This document shows positions 17,458-26,024 of a DNA stretch of 64,000 nucleotides, piece by piece; within the stretch, counting starts at the first letter, position 1; each line of letters begins with the position of its first letter. The notes under the pieces are model-generated. The model did not search any database and was not told the origin of the DNA. It saw nothing but the letters and a program-made list of their open reading frames with translations. This DNA is from an uncultured Tenacibaculum sp. (GTDB lineage: Bacteria; Bacteroidota; Bacteroidia; Flavobacteriales; Flavobacteriaceae), in contig CANMWK010000005.1 of NCBI GenBank assembly GCA_947501615.1, positions 62,001 to 126,000 of the forward strand, read 5' to 3'. Both the position numbers and the translations under genes were made by a program.

Positions 17458-17805
17458 ATGAAATCAATCAAATTAGTATTAATTGCTGTTGCATTTGCAT
17501 TTAGTATACATAGTAATGCAACAAACACCGAACCAGCTAAGAAGAAATCGAAAACTCTTATAAGTCAAGAGATTCAAAAATTTTTAAAGAGTCCAAATTT
17601 CCAAATAGAAAGAGATATAAAAGTTACAGTAAGATTGACAGTAAATAAGAAAAATGAAATAGTAGTTTTATCTGTTAATTCTAATCTTAATCTTTACGAG
17701 GTTGAAGGATTTATAAAAAGTAGATTGAACTACAAAAAATTATCAGAAAAGATAGAAAACAAAATTTATACATTACCAGTAAAGTTATTATCATCAATTA
17801 ATTAA
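17458..17805 (+). CDS. small secreted protein, TonB-C-terminus-like fold suspected (paralogue 1)
   Basis: 115 residues: signal peptide MKSIKLVLIAVAFAFSIHSNA, a short Lys-rich linker, then one small alpha/beta domain (about 35-112). The run VTVRLTVNKKNEIVVLSVNS, then a helix (VEGFIKSRLNYKKL) and a last strand (IYTLPVKLL), has the order of TonB/energy-transducer C-terminal domains, without the TonB membrane anchor or Pro-rich spacer. No family is confidently assigned. About half its residues match the protein at 19910. It is flanked by two copies of a repeat element and followed by its own terminator. Confidence 0.7.
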   Translation: MKSIKLVLIAVAFAFSIHSNATNTEPAKKKSKTLISQEIQKFLKSPNFQIERDIKVTVRLTVNKKNEIVVLSVNSNLNLYEVEGFIKSRLNYKKLSEKIENKIYTLPVKLLSSIN

Positions 17806-17830
17806 TTTTTAAGTTGTGTCATTAGTAAAG

Positions 17831-17861
17831 AAGCTCCATAAATTAACTATGGAGCTTTTTG
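17831..17861 (+). terminator. rho-independent terminator
   Basis: Stem AGCTCCATA / TATGGAGCT with loop AATTAAC and a following T5 run, 26 bases after the stop of the small secreted gene. Confidence 0.85.
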
Positions 17862-17867
17862 TATTTA

Positions 17868-17995
17868 AAACCCCAAATTCAGTATTAAAAAATCTATTTA
17901 GTTTGTGATCTACTGCAAATACTAACGCTATGATGAAATTAAAAAAACACTAGTGTTTGTTGTATATCAGATACTTATAGCAAATCTCTAAAGCT
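17868..17995. repeat. second copy of the MITE-like element, decayed
   Basis: It shares GTGATCTACTGCAAATACTAA, AACACTAGT, TTTGTTGTATATCA and the general order with 17054-17224, but lacks about 45 internal bases and has poorly matching ends (left end ACCCCAAATTC). It is in the same orientation as the first copy, so together they bracket the small secreted gene as direct repeats. Confidence 0.6.
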
Positions 17996-18018
17996 TAAGG
18001 TTGTTATTTATGTAATTT

Positions 18019-19140
18019 TTACTTTAGTTCTTTGATTAATCCTTTAACTACTTTTATTAACTTATCAGCAGTATTCAAGCCGCTTTGATTAGTTACTACA
18101 GAAACTCCTAAGTTATATTTTGGAAGTATAAATAACCAATTTTGAGTACCAAAACCACCACCATGCATACTATAATAAATACCATACTCTTTATTTTTTC
18201 TAATAGGTATATAGTATCCTATTTTTTTATTTCCGTGATGTAAAAGGTTTCTATGTGCTTCGGTAATTGTTGTATTATCTAAACTAAGGTGTAACTCCAT
18301 ATAATTTACCAAATCAGGTATAGTAGTTTTTATACCTCCATCTGCTCCATATATAAATGTTTCGTGAGGAACAAGTTTACCTGTCATTCCGTACCCATTA
18401 GCTAAATATTTTTCTTGTTCTTTAGAAAGTTGTACTTGAGTGTTAGACATATTTGCATTTTTTTGAAAGTAGCTTTTTACTATTTCGTTAAACGTTTTGC
18501 CATATACATTTTCAAGAATGAGTCCCATTAATTCTGTATCAACATTAGAATATTTGTATTGAATTCCAGGAAATGTATCTAGTTGTATTTGTTTTAAGTC
18601 ATTAATGAAAGTTTTTTTATCATATTTTTTTTGAATGTCATATACTTTAAAAGGTAATTCTTCATTAAAATCATTAAATAAAACATTAATACTTTCAGGT
18701 AAAAATTTAGACATTCTACTTGTATGAGTTAATAAATGTTTGATTTTGATAGGTTGATTTTGAAATTCAAAATTTTTAAAATCTTCTTTAAGATATTTTC
18801 TAATGTCATCTTCTAAACCTATTGTATTATTTAATACAGCATTTGCAACTAAAACTCCAGTAAATGTTTTACTAACGGATGCTATTTCATAAATAGTTTT
18901 ATCTGTTGGAGTATTATGCTTTCCTTTATCGAGTTCACCATAATGAGCGGTATATTTTTTCCCGTTTTTGAATATTCCAATAGAAACTGAATTTATTAGA
19001 GAATCTAAAAGAAGTGTATCAGCATTTCTTTTCATTAAAGATTGAATAGTGTTGCTACTACTTTTGTTAAGATTGTTGTCTTTGTTTTTACAACTGTAAA
19101 TAAGATAGAAGAGAAGCAATAGTATTATTCTTGATTTCAT
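18019..19140 (-). CDS. beta-lactamase-fold serine hydrolase, lipoprotein
   Basis: 373 residues. A lipoprotein signal with lipobox LIYSC (C17) suggests attachment to a membrane. The class-C beta-lactamase/penicillin-binding-protein fold is shown by SVSK (S88-K91, catalytic SxxK), YSN (about 197) and HGGGFG near the C-terminus in place of KTG. Such proteins are usually D-aminopeptidases, esterases or PBP-like hydrolases, rarely true beta-lactamases, so a resistance role should not be assumed. It stands alone on the minus strand between two plus-strand small secreted genes. Confidence 0.85.
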   Translation of the reverse strand: MKSRIILLLLFYLIYSCKNKDNNLNKSSSNTIQSLMKRNADTLLLDSLINSVSIGIFKNGKKYTAHYGELDKGKHNTPTDKTIYEIASVSKTFTGVLVANAVLNNTIGLEDDIRKYLKEDFKNFEFQNQPIKIKHLLTHTSRMSKFLPESINVLFNDFNEELPFKVYDIQKKYDKKTFINDLKQIQLDTFPGIQYKYSNVDTELMGLILENVYGKTFNEIVKSYFQKNANMSNTQVQLSKEQEKYLANGYGMTGKLVPHETFIYGADGGIKTTIPDLVNYMELHLSLDNTTITEAHRNLLHHGNKKIGYYIPIRKNKEYGIYYSMHGGGFGTQNWLFILPKYNLGVSVVTNQSGLNTADKLIKVVKGLIKELK

Positions 19141-19909
19141 AATAAATAGTGTTTTTAGATATGTAAGACGATTTGGAAGGTTTTGTGTTACTCAGTTTTT
19201 TTTAATTTTTATTATGCCAACTATATTGTATTGTAGTTCGTTTAAAGTCAAAAACTATAACCGCTAAGAAATTTAATCGCAAGATCAATAGATATCAAAG
19301 TGCAATTCCCTAAAACCTCTATCGAAAGGCAAAAGCATTCAACTAGGTGCTATTCATATTTATTTCTGTACAGTTCATTTTTTTTTAATCTATTTATCAA
19401 TTTACATAGAATTATTTCTACTTGTTTTCTATGAAGTAGCCTTTTAAAGTGGTAAAATTCAATAAAAAACCTGCTTAAAATCATTTTTATTAGTGTGATG
19501 TGTTTACTTTATAAAAATTGCAAACGTTGTAGTATTATTTTGACACTTTAAATGTAAAAAAAAGGTTAATTAAAAGTTAATTAAAAGTTATGTAAATAAA
19601 TGAAGTATTTCATTGTATTAATAAAATAGGAAAAAGTATTTTGTCAAATTGTAATTTTATAACTGTCATTTTTTAAAGATTAATAAATAATTGATTTTTA
19701 CAGTAATTGTCTAGCTATTATTATATTGATTCGCAACCGTTTTCGTTTGATTTATAGTGTTTTTTGTTAAAGTTCAGCTAACACAAGAGTTGTTTTCCTG
19801 TTGTAGTTTTACATCAGATTTGCAAATCGAAGTATAGGATCAATATTAACAGAATGTTAAATGTTTTAGTAACAGAAAAATCATTAAATGACAATAAAAA
19901 ACGATCACT
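19141..19909. other. gene-free interval before the second small secreted gene
   Basis: 769 bases without a supported gene. It holds a decayed interspersed repeat at 19271-19378. The rest is very AT-rich, and a long leader for the gene at 19910 is possible. Confidence 0.5.
19271..19378. repeat. decayed copy of the ATCGCAG interspersed repeat
   Basis: It has TTTAATCGCAAGATCAATAG, then GTGCAATTCCCT, TATCGAAAGG and a final ACAGTTCAT, in the same order as the better copies at 14896 and 37526, but with many substitutions and an insertion. Confidence 0.4.
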
Positions 19910-20257
19910 ATGAAATCAATTAAATTATTATTAGCAGTATTTGCATTTGCATCAAGTATGATGACTTTTGCAACAAATCCGACATTAGACAACAAAAAAG
20001 TAAATGTAGAAGTGAGCCAACAAATTCAAGGCCTATTAAAGAATCCTGAATTTGAAGTACAAAGGAGTATGAATGTAATTGTTAAGTTTACGGTTAACGA
20101 TAATAACGAAATTGTAGTGTTATCTGTAAATTCGTATTCAAATGTAAAACAGATATCTAGTTTTATCAAAGAAAGATTGAATTACAAAAAACTAAATACA
20201 AAGGTGAAGTCTAAGGCAATTTTTATTTTGCCAGTAAAAATGATTTCAGTAACCTAA
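19910..20257 (+). CDS. small secreted protein, TonB-C-terminus-like fold suspected (paralogue 2)
   Basis: 115 residues, the same length as the paralogue at 17458. It has a signal peptide (MKSIKLLLAVFAFASSMMTFA) and a single domain with VIVKFTVNDNNEIVVLSVNS, a helix ISSFIKERLNYKKL, then the strand IFILPVKMI. Conserved across both copies are the EIVVLSVNS strand, the RLNYKKL helix end and LPVK. No catalytic residues are visible, so a binding or envelope-structural role is more likely than an enzyme (inference). It has its own terminator. Confidence 0.7.
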   Translation: MKSIKLLLAVFAFASSMMTFATNPTLDNKKVNVEVSQQIQGLLKNPEFEVQRSMNVIVKFTVNDNNEIVVLSVNSYSNVKQISSFIKERLNYKKLNTKVKSKAIFILPVKMISVT

Positions 20258-20288
20258 TTGGTGTAAATCAGTAATTTGAAGTAACGTA

Positions 20289-20317
20289 AACCTCACAAGA
20301 TTTTGTGAGGTTTTTTT
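20289..20317 (+). terminator. rho-independent terminator
   Basis: Stem AACCTCACAA / TTGTGAGGTT with a GATT loop and a T7 run, 32 bases after the stop of the small secreted gene. Its T-run overlaps the stop of the minus-strand gene remnant. Confidence 0.85.
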
Positions 20318-20482
20318 ATAAAATTTTTGCTACTTTTCGTTCCCATTGCCTTCTTTTTCTATCAAAATATTTTTTCTTTAAAAGTTTTTTAGTGTTATTT
20401 TTTCTTCCCAAAAAAGCAATGTAATTTCTATTTCCGTAGAAGGATAAATAGAATTGCCCGTTGGGATAAATAATAAACACTA
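20316..20482 (-). pseudogene. remnant: second copy of the C-terminus of the next exported protein
   Basis: Immediately downstream of the gene at 20480-21292, in another frame, the minus strand encodes about 54 residues that begin FIIYPNGQFYLSFYG and end KKKYFDRKRRQWERKVAKIL, then a stop. This mirrors the last 54 residues of the intact gene (IIIHPNGEFHLSFYE ... EKEYFNKIRNLWKRKIKKYN). It has no proper start of its own, except a GTG overlapping the upstream stop. It is best explained as the tail of a tandem duplicate whose front was deleted. Confidence 0.75.
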
Positions 20483-21292
20483 ATTATACTTTTTAATTTT
20501 TCGTTTCCACAAATTTCTAATTTTATTAAAGTATTCTTTTTCTAGTAATTTATGTTTAGGGGGTTCAGGATCTTCTTTGGTGTAGTAAAAAGTTTCGTAA
20601 AATGATAAATGAAATTCTCCATTAGGGTGGATAATAATTACTTTATATTGTTTTATGGCTTCTTTAAAAAAGTTTTTTACAATTAAATTATAATCTTTGA
20701 TGTATTTATGTTTTATCAAAAAATCTTTTGAAAAACCATAGTTTTTGGCATAGAAATGAAGTAACTCTGCATTATCACTTCTTTGGAATACATTTTCTTC
20801 TCGTATAATTTTTTTTACGTAATCGTCGTAGTTTTTAAGATGTCGATGCGAATACGCCTTTTTATCCATTTCTCGGAACTTACTTTCATCTTGCCCTACA
20901 GCTATAAAACCTAAATACTTTCCATTTTTAGTATAATATGCATTACCTGAATGTTTTGGCATTTTTTTCTCATCAGGAATAGAATCTACATAGTGAATAA
21001 ACCAAGATTTCGTAGTATCAATTTTATGTCTAAGGCTGTATAGTTTTTTTAACTGATGATGTTTTTTTTGATCCAATTTCCCAAATACTTCTAAGTATAC
21101 TAGTTTTTTTACTTTGGCTGTATCATTTTCGAAGACTAAAGTTTTGAATAGATTAGATTTTTGCCTCCTTTTAAATTTAGAAGCAGAAATCTCATTTAGA
21201 TTAGCATCGTAATAATGTGTTTTTTTTCTCTTTTTTTGAGCAGTACTCACAAAAGAAAGTAAAAGAATAGTTATAAGCAGTATATGTTTCAT
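20480..21292 (-). CDS. exported basic protein of unknown function
   Basis: 270 residues with signal peptide MKHILLITILLLSFVSTAQ and a very Lys/Tyr/His-rich body. Two similar strand-turn segments (NAYYTKNGKYLGFIAV near 118 and IIIHPNGEFHLSFYE near 220) suggest a repeated beta unit, and a helical basic tail ends the protein. No family is recognised. A decayed copy of its last 54 residues follows directly downstream, so the locus once held two or more tandem paralogues. Confidence 0.65.
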   Translation of the reverse strand: MKHILLITILLLSFVSTAQKKRKKTHYYDANLNEISASKFKRRQKSNLFKTLVFENDTAKVKKLVYLEVFGKLDQKKHHQLKKLYSLRHKIDTTKSWFIHYVDSIPDEKKMPKHSGNAYYTKNGKYLGFIAVGQDESKFREMDKKAYSHRHLKNYDDYVKKIIREENVFQRSDNAELLHFYAKNYGFSKDFLIKHKYIKDYNLIVKNFFKEAIKQYKVIIIHPNGEFHLSFYETFYYTKEDPEPPKHKLLEKEYFNKIRNLWKRKIKKYN

Positions 21293-21382
21293 AGATGTAC
21301 GTCTATAATTAAAATGTATTACAGTAAGTAGTTGTTATTATTTTAGAATGTTACCCTTTAAAATTAAAATTTCATTAGTCAT

Positions 21383-23377
21383 TTATTCAACTAAATGTTC
21401 TTTTAAAAATTTAATTTCATCCCTAAGTTTAGCAGCTTCCATAAAATCTAATGCTTTTGCGGCAGTTTCCATCTGTTTACGCTTATCTCTAATGCGCTTT
21501 TCAATTTCTGGTTTTGGTAAATATTCTAAATCTTGTTCAGCTGCTTTTTGTGTAGCTGATTCATATTGATACGAAGTAGTCGAGTTTTTTGATAACGTAT
21601 TATCAATCTTCTTGTTGATTTGTTTTGGAGTAATTCCAAATTTCGTATTGTAATTTATCTGTTTTTCTCTTCTACGATTTGTTTCATCTATGGTTTGTTG
21701 CATACTGTTAGTAATCTTATCAGCATACATAATTGCTTTTCCATTTACATTACGAGCCGCTCTACCAACAGTCTGAGTTAACGATCTGTTTGAACGTAAA
21801 AAACCTTCTTTATCAGCATCTAAAATGGCGACTAATGATACTTCAGGTAAATCTAATCCTTCTCTTAATAAATTTACACCAATCAATACATCAAAAAGCC
21901 CTTTTCTTAAGTCTTGCATAATTTCAACACGTTCGAGCGTGTCTACATCAGAATGAATATAACGACAGCGAATTTGTATTCTGGTTAAGTATTTGGCTAA
22001 TTCTTCAGCCATTCGTTTTGTGAGTGTTGTTACTAAAGTACGTTCATCTTTTTCTACTCTAATTTGAATCTCTTCAATTAAATCATCAATCTGATTTAAA
22101 CTAGGGCGAATTTCAATTTCAGGATCTAATAAGCCTGTTGGGCGAATCACTTGTTCAACGAAAACTCCTTCAGTTTTTTGTAATTCATAATCTGCAGGAG
22201 TTGCAGAAACATAAATCACTTGGTTTTGAAGTACTTCAAACTCTTCAAACTTTAAAGGTCTATTATCCATTGCAGCGGGCAAACGGAAACCATATTCAAC
22301 CAAGTTTTCTTTTCTACTTCTATCACCACCGTACATTGCGTGAACCTGCGGAACAGTTACGTGACTTTCGTCAATAACCATTAAATAATCGTTAGGGAAA
22401 TAATCTAATAGACAGAACGGACGCGTACCAGCTTCTCTTCCATCTAAATATCTCGAATAGTTTTCAATTCCAGAGCAATATCCAAGTTCACGAATCATTT
22501 CTAAGTCAAATTCTGTACGTTCTTTTAAACGTTTAGACTCTAAATGTTTTCCAATTTCAGAAAAATAATCACATTGCTTTACTAAATCATCTTGAATTTG
22601 ATGAATTGCATTTTGTAAAACATCAGGAGAAGTCACAAATAAGTTTGCCGGATAAATATTTAAATGTTCAAATTCTTCTACAATTTGATTATTTTCAATA
22701 TCAAAAGCCTCAATTTCTTCGATTTCATCGCCAAAGAAATGTACACGATATCCATTATCTCCATAAGAAGGGTAGATCGTTACAACATCTCCTTTTACTT
22801 TAAAAGTTCCGCTTTTGATCTCAACTTCAGAACGCGCATATAAACTTGTTACAAGTTGATGTAAGAATTTTGTCCTCGATATTTGTTGACCAACTTCAAT
22901 TTCGATGACGTTCTTTTTAAATTCGGTAGGATTTCCAATACCGTATAAACAAGATACAGATGCAATTACGATAACATCTCTTCTTCCAGATAATAAGGAA
23001 GAGGAAGTGCTAATTCGTAATCGTTCAATCTCATCATTTATAGAAAGATCTTTTTCAATATAGGTTCCAGTTACTGGAATATAAGCTTCAGGTTGGTAAT
23101 AATCATAATACGAAACAAAGTATTCTACAGCATTTTCTGGAAAGAACTGTTTAAACTCGGAATATAATTGAGCAGCTAAGGTTTTATTATGAGCTAAAAC
23201 TAACGTAGGTCGATTAACCGTTGCAATTACGTTAGCAACGCTAAATGTTTTACCAGATCCCGTAACACCAAGTAATGTTTGGTATTTTTCATCAGCATTA
23301 ATTCCATCAGCTAATTGTTTTATAGCTTGTGGTTGATCTCCAGTAGGTTGAAATTCTGAAACAAGTTTAAAATCCAT
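21383..23377 (-). CDS. uvrB: excinuclease ABC subunit B
   Basis: 664 residues, full length. Walker A LLGVTGSGKT is at 35-44, the damage-probing beta-hairpin region YFVSYYDYYQPEAY near 88-101, helicase motifs with DESHVTVPQ and GLDLPEVSLVAILDADKEG, and a C-terminal UVR motif (METAAKALDFMEAAKLRDEI) for contact with UvrC. It verifies DNA lesions after UvrA loading in nucleotide excision repair. It starts 20 bases after the stop of the T9SS gene upstream, but a TATTTTTG box at 23382-23389 suggests its own promoter. Confidence 0.98.
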   Translation of the reverse strand: MDFKLVSEFQPTGDQPQAIKQLADGINADEKYQTLLGVTGSGKTFSVANVIATVNRPTLVLAHNKTLAAQLYSEFKQFFPENAVEYFVSYYDYYQPEAYIPVTGTYIEKDLSINDEIERLRISTSSSLLSGRRDVIVIASVSCLYGIGNPTEFKKNVIEIEVGQQISRTKFLHQLVTSLYARSEVEIKSGTFKVKGDVVTIYPSYGDNGYRVHFFGDEIEEIEAFDIENNQIVEEFEHLNIYPANLFVTSPDVLQNAIHQIQDDLVKQCDYFSEIGKHLESKRLKERTEFDLEMIRELGYCSGIENYSRYLDGREAGTRPFCLLDYFPNDYLMVIDESHVTVPQVHAMYGGDRSRKENLVEYGFRLPAAMDNRPLKFEEFEVLQNQVIYVSATPADYELQKTEGVFVEQVIRPTGLLDPEIEIRPSLNQIDDLIEEIQIRVEKDERTLVTTLTKRMAEELAKYLTRIQIRCRYIHSDVDTLERVEIMQDLRKGLFDVLIGVNLLREGLDLPEVSLVAILDADKEGFLRSNRSLTQTVGRAARNVNGKAIMYADKITNSMQQTIDETNRRREKQINYNTKFGITPKQINKKIDNTLSKNSTTSYQYESATQKAAEQDLEYLPKPEIEKRIRDKRKQMETAAKALDFMEAAKLRDEIKFLKEHLVE

Positions 23378-23381
23378 ATAG

Positions 23382-23389
23382 CAAAAATA
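23382..23389 (-). promoter_or_regulatory. -7 promoter box (TATTTTTG) for uvrB
   Basis: A minus-strand match to TAnnTTTG only 4 bases before the uvrB ATG, implying a leaderless or very short 5' end. The -33 element is weak. Confidence 0.4.
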
Positions 23390-23397
23390 CGGATAGT

Positions 23398-25989
23398 TTA
23401 TTTTCTTAATAATGAAAAATGTCCTTTTCTTGTAATCGTTCTTCCGTTTCTATTGGTAAGTTCTATATTAAACCAATAATCGTTTGATGGTACGTTTTTA
23501 CCATTATATAAACCATCCCAACCTTGTTCATTAACTTTAAAGGAAGTAATTATTTTTCCATAACGATCAAAAATAGCAATAGAGCCACTAGGATAGTAAA
23601 AAGAGTTGGTTCCTTTTACATTCCATACATCATTTATACCATCATTATTTGGAGTGAAAAAATCAGGAAACTCTAAAACCGATACTTCTAACCTTGCAAT
23701 ACCGCAATCGTTTTTATCACGAATTAAAATGGTGTAAATGCCTCCTTTTAAATTTTCAAATATTGGAGCATCTTGAAAGTCAATTATAATTTGATTTCTT
23801 TCATCTTGAAGGGCAAACTCATAATCTCCTATTCCTAAATTTGATCCAGAGTTATTTAAGGTGATACTATTGTTTTCGGCATCATCTACAATGGTTACAT
23901 CATTTTGGTTTACACTAGCAATAATAGATTCATTAACAATAATTGTTTTTGATTTTTTGCAAAAAGTAGTTGGGTTAATTGCTGTTACAGTATAATTTCC
24001 ACCACGAATAATAGTTAACGATGCATTTCTACCAATAATTGTGGGGTCATTATCTCTAGTCCATTCGTAGTTGAAATTTCCATTGGGTAACTCAGCTTCA
24101 ATAATTAGGCTTGAATTGTTTAAACATAGAATTTGAGGGGAAGTGATTGTAAATTCAGGTACAGGTTGTACAAATATGTAAAATTCACCAATACCAGCAC
24201 AATCTTGATTAAGACGATTGATTACTTTATAATATATAGGTTGTCTGGTATTCGCAGGAATGTTTTTGTTTCTATAGCTTGTATACAAACCTCCTATAGG
24301 ATTACGAATTACATCTCTATCATCTGATGTTTCAAAAAAAACAACATCTAAATCATTTCGAACTGCACTTGGAAATAGGTTTTTAATATTAGGGGTTGCT
24401 CGAGATATATCAAAATTTGTTATACCATCTGTATCGTCATTGTTTGCAGTATCGTTACCATCAATGTCTAAGAAATCATCACAAGCAGTAAATTCTTCAT
24501 TGTATGGGAGAACTCCACTAAAAGAAATATTGATTTCTATTTCGGATATTCTATAGCATCCTTTGTCAGATATAGTCCTTGCCCAAACAGTATCTCCAGT
24601 AGTGGCATTATAAGTGAAAGGATTTGTGATGATATTCGTGCCATTTATAGCGTCTAGTTCAGTAGGGTAGTAGTTGAATGTTTCGTTGTCAGAATTATTT
24701 GATATTTTTACTTGAGCTTGTACTAGATTCACTAAAGACGTGAGATCTGCATTTACATCACATTGCTTAATAATCGCAGGATTATTGATAATATTAGGTA
24801 GTGGATTTACAACAAGTTTTAAAGGTTTGAACGTTGTTGATGTATCTTCTGAAGTAGTAAAGCAACTAGAGTTGTTCCGGTTTTGAACTCGAATGTATAT
24901 TTTTTCTTCATTTGCTGTCGTATTTTGATACGGTATGTTTTTGTCAATAACATCGGTACTAGCACTTGTTTGAGCACCTATTAATGATTTATGGTAGGAA
25001 ACTGCGTACTGACTAGAAGAGATACTTCCTAAAATTTCAGCATCTTTAGAGGCTAATATAAAACTAGAAGCAATACCATCAATATCACTACCGCTGGACA
25101 TATCGTCACAAACTTCATAGCTGGTAGGTGTTGAGAATGCAGGGATAGCAGTAGCATTTAATGAAAAATCTCTAACTTCAAAACATTCAGTTATAGTATT
25201 AGTTAGTCTAATATATATAGTTTGCGGATTGCGTACATTGGTATAGTTTCCTGAGTTACTGATAGGGTTTATGTTTAATATGGCGTCATTGCTAGATTCA
25301 TGGTAGGTTGCTACGATGTTAGGTTGACTTCCTATAATTGCATCATTTATGTTTAAATTAAAAACAGCCTTACCGTCACCATCATTATCACATTCGTCAA
25401 TATCTAAAGTATTACCAGGAAGAATAGTTGTATTTACAGTTGGAGGCTCATCAAAAGTAGCAGTACCTGTCCAAGTCAGATCAAAATTACTACTACCTAT
25501 AGGTCTATCAATAACCAAAAAATAAGAATCACCTGCATTTACGGTAAGCGATCTCACAAAGCTATTTCCACTTGGTCCAGGTCCTTCAGAGGTGTCAGAT
25601 TCAGTATCTTTTAGTCCAGTTAAATTATTGCCTTGCCCAGCAGCAGCAGGGTTTGTAGTAGAGCATCTTATAGCAGTTCCTATATTACCACAATTCACAT
25701 TAGGTCCGAAAATAAAAAAATCAAAATCTTCGTTAATAGAACTATTATTAGGTGTAAGTGTAAAACCTAAAGTACCGCCTGTTTTTATGAGTAATTTAAA
25801 CCAAATACTATTGTTTTCTTGACTAGAGCAAGTGTTTGATCCTGGAGATAGTTCTTGAGTACCTATTCCAGCAACAGCTAGATCAGAATAACCACTATTC
25901 CCACATACAATAATTGCATCTGAGCAATCATTTTGTGAAACTAAAGATAAACAAGTAAAAAAGTAAAGAATAAGTAGTGCCTTTCTCAT
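23398..25989 (-). CDS. T9SS type-B secreted protein, tandem paralogue 1
   Basis: 863 residues. The signal peptide MRKALLILYFFTCLSLVSQ is followed by a jelly-roll-like N-domain (GNSGYSDLAVAGIGTQEL, SIWFKLLIKTGGTLGFTLTP) and a module of about 577 residues shared with the next two proteins: Ig/PKD-like repeats, acidic CDDFLDIDGNDTANNDDTDG and an Ig-like TVTAINP segment. It ends in the type-B sorting domain (LEFPDFFTPNNDGINDVWNV ... GHFSLLRK). Such proteins cross the outer membrane through the type IX system and stay on the surface or are released. Adhesion or gliding roles are likely for the family, unproven here. It is the most diverged of the three. Confidence 0.9.
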   Translation of the reverse strand: MRKALLILYFFTCLSLVSQNDCSDAIIVCGNSGYSDLAVAGIGTQELSPGSNTCSSQENNSIWFKLLIKTGGTLGFTLTPNNSSINEDFDFFIFGPNVNCGNIGTAIRCSTTNPAAAGQGNNLTGLKDTESDTSEGPGPSGNSFVRSLTVNAGDSYFLVIDRPIGSSNFDLTWTGTATFDEPPTVNTTILPGNTLDIDECDNDGDGKAVFNLNINDAIIGSQPNIVATYHESSNDAILNINPISNSGNYTNVRNPQTIYIRLTNTITECFEVRDFSLNATAIPAFSTPTSYEVCDDMSSGSDIDGIASSFILASKDAEILGSISSSQYAVSYHKSLIGAQTSASTDVIDKNIPYQNTTANEEKIYIRVQNRNNSSCFTTSEDTSTTFKPLKLVVNPLPNIINNPAIIKQCDVNADLTSLVNLVQAQVKISNNSDNETFNYYPTELDAINGTNIITNPFTYNATTGDTVWARTISDKGCYRISEIEINISFSGVLPYNEEFTACDDFLDIDGNDTANNDDTDGITNFDISRATPNIKNLFPSAVRNDLDVVFFETSDDRDVIRNPIGGLYTSYRNKNIPANTRQPIYYKVINRLNQDCAGIGEFYIFVQPVPEFTITSPQILCLNNSSLIIEAELPNGNFNYEWTRDNDPTIIGRNASLTIIRGGNYTVTAINPTTFCKKSKTIIVNESIIASVNQNDVTIVDDAENNSITLNNSGSNLGIGDYEFALQDERNQIIIDFQDAPIFENLKGGIYTILIRDKNDCGIARLEVSVLEFPDFFTPNNDGINDVWNVKGTNSFYYPSGSIAIFDRYGKIITSFKVNEQGWDGLYNGKNVPSNDYWFNIELTNRNGRTITRKGHFSLLRK

Positions 25990-26024
25990 TTTTCATGAAT
26001 TATTTGGGGCACTAAAAATAATAA

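Noticed and set aside
18019..19140. Calling the beta-lactamase-fold lipoprotein an antibiotic-resistance enzyme
   Set aside because: The SxxK/YxN motifs are shared by many peptidases and esterases and the KTG motif is replaced by HGG; nothing specific to beta-lactam hydrolysis is visible.
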